From positions 287,595,533-287,659,532 of the forward strand of contig CM041778.1 of the NCBI GenBank assembly GCA_023374045.1: a stretch of DNA of 64,000 bases, in the 5' to 3' direction. The notes under the pieces are model-generated. The model was not told where the DNA came from, did not search any database, and saw nothing but the letters and a program-made list of their open reading frames with translations. Numbering within the stretch: position 1 is the first letter of the stretch; each line of letters begins with the position of its first letter. A program made the position numbers and the translations under genes. This DNA is from Limonium bicolor (taxonomy: Eukaryota > Streptophyta > Magnoliopsida > Caryophyllales > Plumbaginaceae). Positions 32,895 to 44,619 of this stretch are shown piece after piece.

Positions 32895-33115
32895 GGAGTT
32901 GACAACAGAATACTTCACCTAGGCGTGTGACGGACACTACGAGTGTACCAACTGTATTGTGGGACGACCGCACTCCGATAGGAGCATGTGGGCCTGACAG
33001 ACCTACTTATGGGTTAGTCGGGTAAGTAGTAATGTATCAGTATGATACCCCATATATGTATACGAGTAGAGTCTAGAACACGGGAAGTAGTCCACTCCAT
33101 ACTACGGTCAGCAGT
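32895..33115 (+). ncRNA. Conserved structured block in E3 interior
   Basis: Homologous to the E2 (19130-19345) and E4 (49332-49560) blocks. Hairpin A is CTCC-gata-GGAG. Hairpin B is CCTGACAGACCT with GGGTTAGTCGGG around acttat (32993-33022), followed by GTAAGTAGTAATGTA. Confidence 0.6.
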
Positions 33116-35182
33116 AAAAAGTCAAGCAAAAGCAATGGATTACCAAGAATGGTTGAAGTAAAGGAACTCAGTTAAGTTAAAAAGGACTAAAGGAACTAGT
33201 AAGTTTATTTCAAGGAAATGTATAAGAGTCAAGAAGTGTGAAGTGCACGGACTGTTATGTAAAGACATCACATATGTCTTAAGAAGCCTGAGGGATAAAC
33301 ATAATAGCTGGGGTGAATACCCAGTCTGTACATGGTAAGGCAGAAGCCTAGTGTAGACACATTAATGTGCAACGAACGGGATGACACTCCCGGATTGATC
33401 ACCTTGACTCCCGGGGAATATCGATCTTCACTAAAGAGACTACTAAACCCAGCCAAGAACGCAAGCGGCGTAGTTAACTAAGCATACCAAAAAGTGCAGT
33501 CAGATGTAATGGAATACCTTGACAACACCCAGGAGCAATCCTTGAGGGGTGTTTGGATCAACAATTGTTGGATGAAGCAGTGTAACAGAAACGCAAGAGT
33601 TGAAACAATTACTCGGATTAGACACTGAAGGTAACCCACTTAACAATAAGACCCTAAGTTGCCAAAGAGACAACTTGGAAGGAATCGTAACGGTGAGGCT
33701 TATAAGCCACAATAACTTGTGTTAAGAAAACGTGATCGGTTGCGGAAGTATATGTTATACAAATAAATAGAGCGGAGAACGAACCACTGCATTAACAGTG
33801 GGGATACCTCTCGATACGGTGAGACCGCAGGAGCGGTAGTTGTGCGAACCAAGTCCAAGAAGTACGATGAGGATGGACCATGTGGTTATTACCCTAGAAT
33901 GATTTGAATAACAATAATACAAAAGGAAGTGTTATACCAGTTGTGTAGAAAGGAAGAATGATAAGTTGATAGCGACCACCATAGGTGTGTGATGCTAAAT
34001 GAGTAGCGAACAACGCTCAAGGAACATGAAAGCTCGAAAAATAGGGTATTCAAAAAAAAATCGGCCAAATAAGTGGCCAAACCCAGTGTAATGGCTGAAG
34101 CTAATATAATAGCGGATGCAGTGTAAGTTGATGTTGTATAATGAAAGAGAATACGGTGTGCAATAAGCGACCGTTGTATAAGTATTGTTAAGTGATGGTG
34201 TGACAAATAAGCAGAGTTATAAGTTAAACCCAGTAAAGATGCAACAGTGAGTGATAGCATACGAACCGAGCCGTAAGCCGGTGACAAGTATTATGTGATA
34301 AGAATTTCAGTAAAGCACAGTGTAGACTCCTATTGCAATCGCATAAGAGATTTACTGTCAAGAGTTTACGCCTCTGCACTCTGTATGACTGAGTGTTTTG
34401 GTATTGCATTTGCGCAGTAATGATCGAGTGGGATAGCTAGGATTTGGGAAATGTTAATTGTGGTGGATGTAGAAAGAAACTTATAACGCTATAATGACCG
34501 ATGCATAGGAAATGCAAGGTCATACCGATGGAAGAGTACTTGTACAAAACCAAATGTGGAGGTATGATTAAGAATAAGTGATAACAGTGGCACTAAATAC
34601 CAAATGTCGGTATGAAATATACCCCAGGTGTGGGAAATAACCGAGAGAGCACTACACATTAGGTAGTAGCTCAATCTCAACCGACAGTAAGTCGGTAGAA
34701 GCAAGTCAGTCATTGTGAAATACATAGCAGTTTACGCAGTAAGTTATTGGAGAAGTGGATGGAAAGTTTTGGAACTCACCGAATTCGCTCAGGGTAAGAG
34801 ATACCATGCGTCGGTTGAGAAACCATTAATACCAAGATTAGGGTAATACATTGGAGATGTACAATACAGCAACAGTAACGAATGGGGCAAACTAGCTCTA
34901 TAATTATCAGAGTTGCGCAACAGAGGCCAGTGAGCCCATGCGTCAGATACCGGATATACATTGTGAATATGAATAAATGACTAGTTATCAATGCCTAGAA
35001 GCCTCACAGGCTAGGACCGAAACTGGTTATGAGTTAGATAGACTCCAATGAGAATTCTTGGTTTAGGGACTAAACCGCCAATATGGTTAAGATCCTCTAA
35101 CCAGAACGCATTGTATACAAGACCGCGTGGAAGTTAAAACACTTCACGACGGCAGAACATTTAAAGCCAATGTTCAGTGATT

Positions 35183-35219
35183 GATTACGTGGGCGTAATC
35201 CCTTTTAAGGGGGGTAGAG
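35183..35219 (+). promoter_or_regulatory. E3 hairpin plus upstream polypurine tract (PPT1)
   Basis: GATTACG, loop TGGG and CGTAATC form a perfect 7-bp hairpin (35183-35200). It is followed by ccttttAAGGGGGGTAGAG (purine tract 35207-35219), 1351 bases before PPT2. Confidence 0.75.
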
Positions 35220-36533
35220 CGCAAGCCACTTAGTGTGTTTTACCGTACAAGTGTACGTGAACTATGTTGTGCATGGCACAAAAATGATTTGTTATGATGG
35301 TTGGCGCGTGTGTTATATAAACATACGCATTCATTCATGGTTAAATTGTGGTAATTGCGCACAAAAGATGCGAATGACATTGTGATAGGTGTGTGTATTT
35401 TGTTAACAGTTGTGTGTGAAGGTACAAGTGTAAGGGAGTAAAGAAACTCCCGGGGAACTAAAACCCCGATGGTGTATAAATGTAAACCGTGTATTGTATT
35501 TTGATAAAAAAATATGTATATATACACAGTGTTGTGATTTATGAAGGGGTATGGGACCGACATAGAACCTAGTGAGAATTAAATTCCCTAGGTAACTTGA
35601 ATTAAGTTGGATTTGGGTGATGATTGATAGACGGAGTTCTATCCCTTGGAGATGTAATGATTATGACTAGAAGGATTTAAAGATAGAAAATGGGATATGC
35701 TTGAATTAGTTGTTGGTTGAAAATGAAGTGGGAGGTGAAACTTGATTGTCATGAGATCAAGGGAAGCCGAACACAAATTGGGGTGGAAAGATAGTTCAAC
35801 ACTGATGCTGATCACATCAGGGTTGGATGACTCTTTAAGCTCCCTGTAAGTGGTCACAAGTAACCACGCCAAGAAAAGAAACAAGAGCATAAGTTGAACT
35901 TGGAGTTGTGTTGCATTTTCAAAAAGAATTTTTCAATTGGTATTTCTAAAACAGTCAATTAATATTTTGAATAAAGGATTCTCTTATACACTTAACCTAG
36001 TAAAGAATATTTTGTAGTACTTGCTCACGAGCTGAGGACTTATGAGCCTTTGTCTTCGGACCGGTGACATGAGAAGTATATTTTAAAAATGTATGTGATT
36101 GTTTTGACCTCCCAAAGAAACGGGGACCAGAAGGTGTCCATCCCGACCGGATTCTGCGGGATCACAGTGTATATGTACTCAACATGGGATTGGAGCCCAT
36201 GGAGAGATGGAAAAGGTATTTCTGTTTGTTATACATGCTAAGACATGTTGTGTGGTATGAGTAAGAAATATTATTTTAGACCTATGAGTCTAACTGTTGT
36301 TATGTTACCCAGACCTGAGGGTCTAAGGGTTATTATGTAAGTACAGTACGGTTAAGGTACCCGGACCATTGAGTCCGAGGTAATCATGTAAGTAAGTTAC
36401 GAGGTGGTTATGTATGGATGTGGATATGTTGCCCGGACCGTCAAGTCTGAGGTTGGATGTAAAGAGTGTTTGGTAATGGAAGTTAATTTCGAAAGTAATT
36501 CCCATATTCTAATCCAATGATGCGTGGAAATGT
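35220..36533 (+). other. E3 spacer between polypurine tracts
   Basis: Noncoding. It shares phrases with E4 (50337-51448), such as GATGCTGATCACATCAGGGT (about 35807-35826 in E3; 50930-50949 in E4) and CCTTTGTCTTCGGACCGGTG (36047-36066; 51133-51152). It carries a series of four small hairpins at 36277-36449. Confidence 0.7.
36277..36449 (+). repeat. Four related hairpins upstream of E3 PPT2
   Basis: TAGAC/GTCTA (36277-36292), AGACC/GGTCT (36311-36324), CGGAC/GTCCG (36362-36377) and CGGAC/GTCTG (36434-36449), each with a 4-6 base loop. They sit in degenerate tandem units that also repeat TATGTAAGTA-like phrases. Confidence 0.65.
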
Positions 36534-36570
36534 GAACTTCGAGGACGAAGTTCTTTTAAGGGGGGTAGAT
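36534..36570 (+). promoter_or_regulatory. E3 LTR-proximal polypurine tract (PPT2) with upstream hairpin
   Basis: GAACTTCG, loop agga and CGAAGTTC form a perfect 8-bp hairpin (36534-36553). It is followed by ttttAAGGGGGGTAGAT, abutting the LTR. Confidence 0.9.
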
Positions 36571-39500
36571 TGAAATACCCCAAACCTTGGTATGTTGTTT
36601 AAATGTTTAAATATGGTATCTAAAGGCTAAAAGGTGCCTTAGGAACATCAGTGTATAGTTTAAACCATAGTAAAAACACAATAAAACACTAAGACACGGT
36701 TTGAGCAAAAACATGCTCTAAGCTTGGAGTGAACTTGGATAGGACCCAAAGAGCCTACCAAGATTTGATAATATTAAATTATGATTTTATAAGGCTAATT
36801 AAGTCCTTAGGAAACCTTGGTAGACAATGAAACCAAACAAAATACAAATAAGTACCTTAAGGTCAATATGGGCTAAAATGTGCTCTAAGCTTGGGATAAA
36901 TTTGTATAAGACCTAATGGTCATACCTATATATTATAAATATGTTAATGAACATATTAAATCAATTACCAAAGAAAACCAAGCTTGAAAACAAGTTAAGA
37001 CACAAAAAGTGCTTTAAGGAGTCTTAAAGCACATTTTTGAAAAATTGTCTTGTAAATGAGTTTTGAGTGGCTAAATGTCCATCATTACTCTTAGATATAC
37101 ATGTGTACTATATAGTATCACATTTGGATGTCTATATCAATAGGAAATCAAAAATGTCACTTCTATGTGCCTTGTTTTTGTGAATAGTGATTTTTAAGCT
37201 AGTTTGTAACATATGTTATCATAAGTAATTAAATTGACAAATAAAGACTAAAATACCCCTAGGTACTATTGGGGTCCGGTTTTTAAGGTGTGGTGACTCA
37301 CCACCCTTGTTAACATGCTAAGGAAATAAAGAATGACTAACTTAAGTACTATTGCTTTTTAAGTACAAATATCTTCCAAAAAGCAAACTTACCTCATTAG
37401 CTTCATTCTTCTTTCATTTCACACGTCTCCAACTCCATCTTCTACCTCTCTTTCACGTTTGCTACAGCAACACCAACACCACCATCATTTTTCCATCTTT
37501 GACCACTTGTATCTCCTAGCTCACTTGGCCAAATGAAATTCTAAGACCACCATTCTCTTCCTCTCATCAAGCTCTTCAATTCTATCCTTTCAAAATTCCA
37601 AGAGCTCCATTTCGGTGCCAAGAGGAATCTCCATGGGAGGAGCTTGAGCTCACCTTTTCACATATTATTGTTCTCCTTTGCTTCAAGGTAAGGAAACTCA
37701 AAGAAAAATGACATTTCCTTCATGTTTGTGTGATGTCCGAAACTCACCATTAATGGTGCTCATTGTGTTGCTTTGTTCTAGCTCCATTTGAATCTTTCAA
37801 GGACTTGGTGGAGTCCTCTCTTGATAGATATTCCAATTTCCTTCAAAGACCAAGGTAGAACAACTATCTTAATGCTCTTTGAACAATGTAAAACCTAGGG
37901 TTTACAATGAGATTAAGCTTGGAGCTTGAATACTCATCACATTGTTTGTGTAATGTTTAGAAGTTGACAAGCAACTAAGCTTAGCCGATTTTTAAACAAG
38001 GAAACATGAAAGAAGTTTGTGAGGAAAAGAGGTAAATATGCTATCTCAATGTGGTTTAATGCCTTAGTAGAAATGAGCTTATAATGCTTGTTAAAACTAC
38101 CTAAAGAGCTAATGGTACATGACTTAGGAAAATGTTCTCAAGGAGACTAGTAAAGGACATATGTCTTGTTGTGTGTATTTGCAGGTCAAAGGCTTATATA
38201 TTGTGGAAATTCAGTGTTTAAGGTTTATGCAATTTAAGGGCCTAAGAGCCATGTTATTTAAGGGCCTAAGTGCCAAGCAATTAAGTTTATGCACTATATT
38301 GTGATGTAGTGAAATTTGGTGAAGTTTGTGTGTGAGAAAGTTCTTGGTGGATTTAGGTGTTCTTGAATGAAATAAGGTAAAAACCTAAGTGTTTGGATGT
38401 GAGAATATACAAGAGAAGCTATGGCAAAATTTGGAAGATGTATAAGAAGTACTAAGTGTTTTAAATGAGTTTTGGTGAACTAGGAAGTGTTAAAGATGAA
38501 CAAGTGTCTTACTAGGGAAGAAAGCATGTATTAAGGTGATTTAGAGTGATACAAGGATTTAGGTGTTATCTTGGAAGTTCTAGGTATTCAATATGTGTTT
38601 TTGAGAATGTATTAAAGTCTTGGAGAAGTTTGTTTAAGGTTTAGGAATGTTGATGTACAAGGAGGAAATGATGTTTAGGTAAGATGTGAAAAAGGAGATT
38701 TAATTAGTAAGAAAAGAAGTTTGAGAGATGATGTTAAGGTGTAGAGGAAACACCTTGGTATAGTGGTCATTATTGGTGAAATACCACTTAGAAATCTTAA
38801 GGAGAAAACATTCCAAGTGCTAAGAATTTTGTAAGAAATTTGTGAATGATAAGATGGTTTTGGTGTGTGATTTAAAGAGTTTAGTACATGGCTAAAGGTG
38901 TGTTTGATGTGCCAAATGATGTTAGAACACATTAGGAGGCTTGAGGAAAAATTTGGAGAAAGTTTAACAATGAAAGGGAAGTTTCTGCAGTCGACCTACC
39001 CAGGGGACCGACCCCAGTTTGGGTCGGTCGGGCTGAAACTGTGAATTTGGATGTTCTCTGCAGCCGACCTACCCAGGGGGTGGGTCGGTCGGTGGGTCGG
39101 TCGGACCTTAAAAAAAAAAATTAAGAATGTTAAGTGGTATTAGTGGTATGCCATTAAGAGAGTATTGATGGTTAGAAAGATAAATATATATGGACTTGAG
39201 AGATTAAGTTAAGTAAGATGATTTAAATGTTAAGGTTATAAAATGATATGTAATGAAGGGGGTCGATTAGTAATGATGTTATAGGGTTGTTTAAGACATG
39301 TTAGGTGAGATATAAGGACAATTAAGTAGGTGGAAAGTTGGGAAAAATGTGAAAGTAAAACAAGTTAAAATGTGAAGTTATTTAACTAGTTAATAGGGTT
39401 AACTATGAGCTTTAGACTTTAAACAATCATGTTACCCCGATATTAATGAAAGTAATTGTAATATTACCAGTTGTTCGAGAATTGCTCGAGGAACATAAGT

Positions 39501-41134
39501 GGACATGATAAAGTGGACTCCGGTGACAGGTATGGTTTTCTTGCAACCTGTGTCCTACCGGATTACACGGCTTGTATGCCAATGTGTTTTTCTGAGTGTT
39601 TGCCACCTTGTAAGATTAAAACATGTAATGAGTTTATAGTAATTCATTTATGTGGCGCATCTGGTCTCCGATACTGTTTAACCTCAAATAAGTGTTAAAC
39701 CTTAGCTAACTAGAACTAGGAACACGTGAGAGATCGGTATTCGGAGTTAACGACCCAAACCTTGGGAACGTTCTAACCACGGCTATGTGTGAGTTAGTTG
39801 GATATTGTTGTTGTATGCAAGTGTGTGAACCTCCCTTGTGTGCTTAACTCGGTTATGATACCGTATGGTGTGTGGATGTGGTAGGCTCCATAATGGATCT
39901 CTAACTACTTATTTATAAGTATATATGTACTAATGGGGGGTGAGGAGTCCGGTCATGTTCCGGCCACGCGTGTGAGGATGGGGGTCGTTGTCATTCCAGG
40001 TTCGACCCTCTTGTATGTTAAGATTGAGTTCCTTTCCCGGTCTTCAATCTCCCACAGTTACTCCAAAGCTTTCCTATTCTGACTTATGATTGGTCTAGGG
40101 GACATGTGTTCGTGTGGTGTGTTCGGGCCTCCAAACCCGAACCATCTTAACTTAAGTTACTCGTCCGACTATTAGGACGGTAATGAGTGTTGTTGTTGAT
40201 TGTATAACAAGCTTACCATGAGGGTGACACCATTCTCTAGGCTCACCAGTGAATTAACTATGTTTGGGTCGGTTCCTAAGAGGACCGTTTCCGTTATGTT
40301 ATGTGATGTTGTTGTGATGCAATTCCTATTGCGATGTTATCATGTGCACGTCGAAACGTGAAAAGTGTTGTTATGTTTGTTATGTGAGGAATGTGATATG
40401 TTGTAAGATATGGAGTGTGTGGATCATGGAAATAAATCCCAGTTTGTGATAAGAGGCGTTTAAGGATAACCCGATTTAAGGGTAAGTGTCGTCTATTAAG
40501 GAAGTAGCTCCATTAGAGGAGGAACACTCTAGGGATAATGAATACCATGAGTGACTTATCAAGTAAGGATGTATTATCCGTTTGTTGAGCCCATTGAGGC
40601 GAAATGTTTTGTGTTGTGTGTTTACGGTTGCATGTATGATTTAAATATAATCAATCGCATGCTAAGACGACAATTAGTTGTGCGTGGCCCGGTAGCATGT
40701 GGGCTGCGGGATTACCATACCAGCAAAGGTGCTGAGCCCCTTGGGGGCCACCCTTTTTCTTCCTTTTCTATTTCAGGTACAAGGAGCTGGAAGCCGTTCG
40801 AGAGTAGGACGGGGTAGATGTTTATACATGGGTAGCCATTTAAAGGGCGTAAGCATTGTAGGCGTAGTAAGACCGAAATTGTTATCGGCATTAGTTTGTA
40901 AATACTCGGTACGGTTGGAACGTATAAGGTATATGGGTTGTTGTTAAGGGAAGCAAATGTAACGTGTAGTTGCTCGGGAATCTAGTCCATCAGACCGATA
41001 CAAGTACATGTATTAGCCTTGTTAGCCACGTGGGTGGTTAACGGCGTGTAACACCATTGAAATAAGTAATGTGATGAGTTGAATTTTCCGCTGCAGTTTG
41101 ATGTTATGTGTACGGTGGTAGTTGGGGTGTTACA
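36571..41134 (+). repeat. E3 3' LTR (4564 bp)
   Basis: Near-identical to the 5' LTR. The visible differences are scattered substitutions and small indels, such as a shorter tract after the hairpin array near 39110. The acceptor-like site reads CTATTTCAG|GTAC at 40768-40778; in the 5' copy it is mutated to TTTTAG. Confidence 0.93.
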
Positions 41135-41139
41135 ATTGT
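41135..41139. repeat. E3 target site duplication, right copy
   Basis: attgt, identical to 26963-26967. Confidence 0.95.
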
Positions 41140-41260
41140 ATTATATAATCCATTAACCTTGCAATATTTACATTTGAATTCAAAAACCTATAACTCATAG
41201 TTTATAAACTATTTTCATGTAATAACCTTTACCACTATATTATATGGTTTCCAACCATAA

Positions 41261-41280
41261 TATATATATATATATATATA
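41261..41280. repeat. TA dinucleotide microsatellite
   Basis: Ten consecutive TA units inside the minus-strand LTR. Confidence 0.95.
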
Positions 41281-44200
41281 TCCATCCTTATATACATAAT
41301 TCTCGTATATGTATATATTTACCAATATAGGTAAGTTTCATGAGTGTATAAAACTCTTATACCGTATGTCACATTTTATCATCTTATGTGAAATGATTAT
41401 TCTCATTAGTTGTGTTATATTGTCACAACCTATATTAAGATCATTATCTTAATAATATATAACATTTTATGTTGTATAATTTCAACTCCTAAGGTTTATT
41501 CAACATTTACCTTAGTTTATAAAACTTATTTATTTATAGCTTGTCACATTATTTAATGTGAATACCCGTGTTTATATTAACTCCCTTTAACCCACATTAA
41601 TACCATATATTTGTTATAACATTTATAACATTGTAGACTAGTCTAAAATTCATTCTCCAACCTTTATAAATCCAGTACAGCACTATTCTTTATTTTAATT
41701 TCATTTTGACCACATAACATTATGTAATGTTATACCTTATATTAATATCATATAATATGATATCTTTATCTTTTATAAATTATAACATATAGTTTTTTAT
41801 ACAAAACTATTGTTAATTACCGAAAAGGTATTGCCATTTTAAACCAATCTTATTAACTACCACATCTTTATGTTTATTACAAAATCACCCCATAATTTAT
41901 ACCATGGTAAATATACCATATAATATTACATTTTAAACCTTAATTTAAATACAATCTATAGTTATGTATATCCCAAATATCCGAACAGCCCTTAAATTCT
42001 GTTCTAATTCATTTATTAACCCACCAACTTTTATAATTACGATTTGACCCATTTAATAACATATAATTTTATAATATCATCAAAACTATATATTATACAC
42101 TTATCCTTTTAAAACACCTTATATTTTTCTGAAAATCACCAAACCATACCAAAGGGTTATAAATATCATTTCCTACCCACAAACTTTCACCATTTGCATT
42201 TCCACCCCATTGTCTTTTCCAAAGTATAACAATGACATAATAACTATATATTATACATATATAGCTTATTTAGATTCCAAATTCAACCGAATAAAATCCT
42301 AAAAATTCCTAATAGCCCATGGGTGTTTAAAATACCATTGTACACCCTTAATTTTTGGTAATTACCATACATACCCCATATATTATAAAAATGTTACAAT
42401 TAAATACTTATCTTATTATATAACCTTAAATAAGTTATTTAACTTATCTAATTTGGTCAAAACCTACCCAATGGTCAAGATTGACCTCCATAATACTTCT
42501 TTGACCATTACTTTCTCTATTTTTGGTTTTAACCCCTAAGTTTCCAAAATTTACCATTTAACCCCAAAACTTTATAAAATCTTATAAACTTTATTTTAAA
42601 TCCTTTTAACCTCTAATTTTTGGCTTAATTATTATTTAGCCCCCAAATTTGATTTAATTATACTATAACCCCTTATTCATTTCGGTAATATACCACCTAA
42701 AACCTATTTTAATCTAAATATACATAAATAAAATGGCCTAAAGTACATGGCCTTATTACAAACATTTGCTCACAAAATAAATTACACATAAATGTCCCAA
42801 AAATTAATATAAATTCACGGCCTCACTTGCAGCTTCTCAAAAATTACAAAGTTTCCACATAATGCCTTAAATTTGACAATTATGCTAATTAATCTCTTAA
42901 TTAATTTAACTAATGTTTCTATATCATTTTTAGAGTCAAAATTAGTCACTTAACTATATTCACTCACGACAATTTTGATAGCTTAAGATATAGAACATAA
43001 TAACATGTTATTAAGGAATTTTACCTTAGATTAAGAAGCTTTCAAGCCTTCTCAAGTCACGGCAGCTTGAGGAACTAATTCCACAACACTTGAACAGATT
43101 TTAGACAATAAAAACAAGACATAGTTAAGATCTAAACTTGATCTAACCATGAGAGTAATTATAAGTCATAAAACAAGGTTTTTACCTTAGGATTTCAAGC
43201 TCTTTCCCAAGGTATTTTCGGCTCTAATTTGAAGATGTATTAAGACTGTTAAACCTAGTCCAAATACAAGCCAAAGTGGCGGATCAAACAACACAAGAAC
43301 AAGGCTAGAAGACTTACTCTTTGAAAACACCTAAAATGGTGTTTTAGGTTGGATTTGGCTAATCTTGAAGATCTTGATGAAGTTACTGAATTAACATGAT
43401 TAGGGGAAGATAATAAGTGGAAGAGCTCTAAATTGTCAGCCATTAGACCTGTGAGCAAGAGGAATGAAGCTTAAAGCTCATTTTTACCTTAAAGGATGAT
43501 TTTTATGTTCTTAGCTCCAAGAACCCTTACCAACGAATTTTAACTCTTACTCTAAAATCCACACACTGAGATTGAGCCATGGAAAGAGTATAGAAGTTAG
43601 CTCATAAGATAGCCCTTGAAGAAAGGAAGAAAATGAGCTATTTTATGCCTTAAACCATTACCTTAGGTGAATTAGGTTGATTTCCTTGCTAGATAGCTTC
43701 AAAGCTCAACAATGGTGAGCTTTGGAGCATGTGAGCTCGGCTGGGACAGAAGGAAGGAGCAAGGAGTTGTTGGAGACAAGACATAAGGAAGGGATAATGA
43801 AGAAAGTAAAGAAAAGGTAAGTTAAAGTATTAATTTCTTATTAAATGGAAAAGTAACACTCCACTAAGTCTCCTTTTGTCAATAATTCAGTTCAATCAGG
43901 CTCCCCTGTCTTGTGGCTTCCGATTCCATGGAATCCAAGGGGTCAACTTTGACCTCTTGACCATTCTTAGTCAACGTTGACAAAAACGGGCCCCCTTTTA
44001 GGGTTTTATTAATATGCTAATATAAAATTTGTAAAAATTTGTAAATTTCTGGAATTAAATTCATAATATGATATTAAGTAGTATACAAGTCATTTAGTAT
44101 GTATACAAGGTCAATTAGCCACTTAAAATCAATTCCGGGGACATTCGGGTAATTTTTGGCTTTTCGGTGCTCTAAGAGGTTCTCCCGGGCACTTTGTGTG

Positions 44201-44619
44201 TTTTTGCAAAACTAGCTTGGGGATTATCTTTATAATAATAATTAATGATGGAAGGAACTCTAGGAATGAATTTTATAGGAGTTCGTGCCACTTTGGCATT
44301 TCTTCGAGGCATTCCCGGGTGTTTCTAGGGTTTGTGGGGCCCACAAGGGTTCCTCCAGGCACTTTTCGTTTAATTTAAAATTTACTCCGAGAATTTGTTT
44401 TTAAATGATAATTAATGACTATCGGGTCATATTATGATCATTAGTTGACTTGTATGACTGGGTTAACTCAAGGTCCGGCTTAACGCTCGTTTTTTACCTT
44501 AAGGAGTTTAGGTGCGTTCTTAACGCCTAAGTGTTTCTGTGCTTCTTTATGGTTTTATAATCCCATAAATAAACCTTTAATTTCCATTATTTAATTATTT
44601 AATGTTTAGGGGTATTTCA

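Larger units (their letters stand above)
31567..35182 (+). other. E3 noncoding interior, first part
   Basis: Purine-rich sequence with many stops in all frames. I see no similarity to gag, AlkB or pol. A compositional oddity at 32598-32680 is a run of CTTTCAAA(C) repeats. The structured block lies at 32895-33115, and the end is homologous to E4 up to the upstream polypurine tract. Confidence 0.75.
26968..41134 (+). mobile_element. Element 3 (E3): complete LARD-like LTR retrotransposon
   Basis: Two long LTRs (4582 and 4564 bp) are near-identical by eye. They flank a 5021-bp interior with PBS, two polypurine tracts and structured blocks, but no gag or pol. The perfect 5-bp duplication attgt flanks the whole unit. 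Long LTRs with a conserved noncoding interior define LARDs, non-autonomous elements mobilised in trans (class knowledge). The high LTR similarity points to recent insertion. Confidence 0.93.
41135..44619 (-). repeat. Minus-strand E2-type LTR, second piece
   Basis: Continues 26373-26967 after the E3 insertion and starts with the duplicated attgt. The reverse complement resembles the E2 LTR through most of its length. Its first few hundred bases (from 44619, TGAAATACCCCTAAAC) are more diverged, so it is a related subfamily. A TA microsatellite of ten units lies at 41261-41280. Confidence 0.8.

Noticed and set aside
33889..34287. 132-residue minus-strand frame in the E3 interior
   Set aside because: Same reason; composition is Ser/Leu/Thr/Tyr-rich without domain features.
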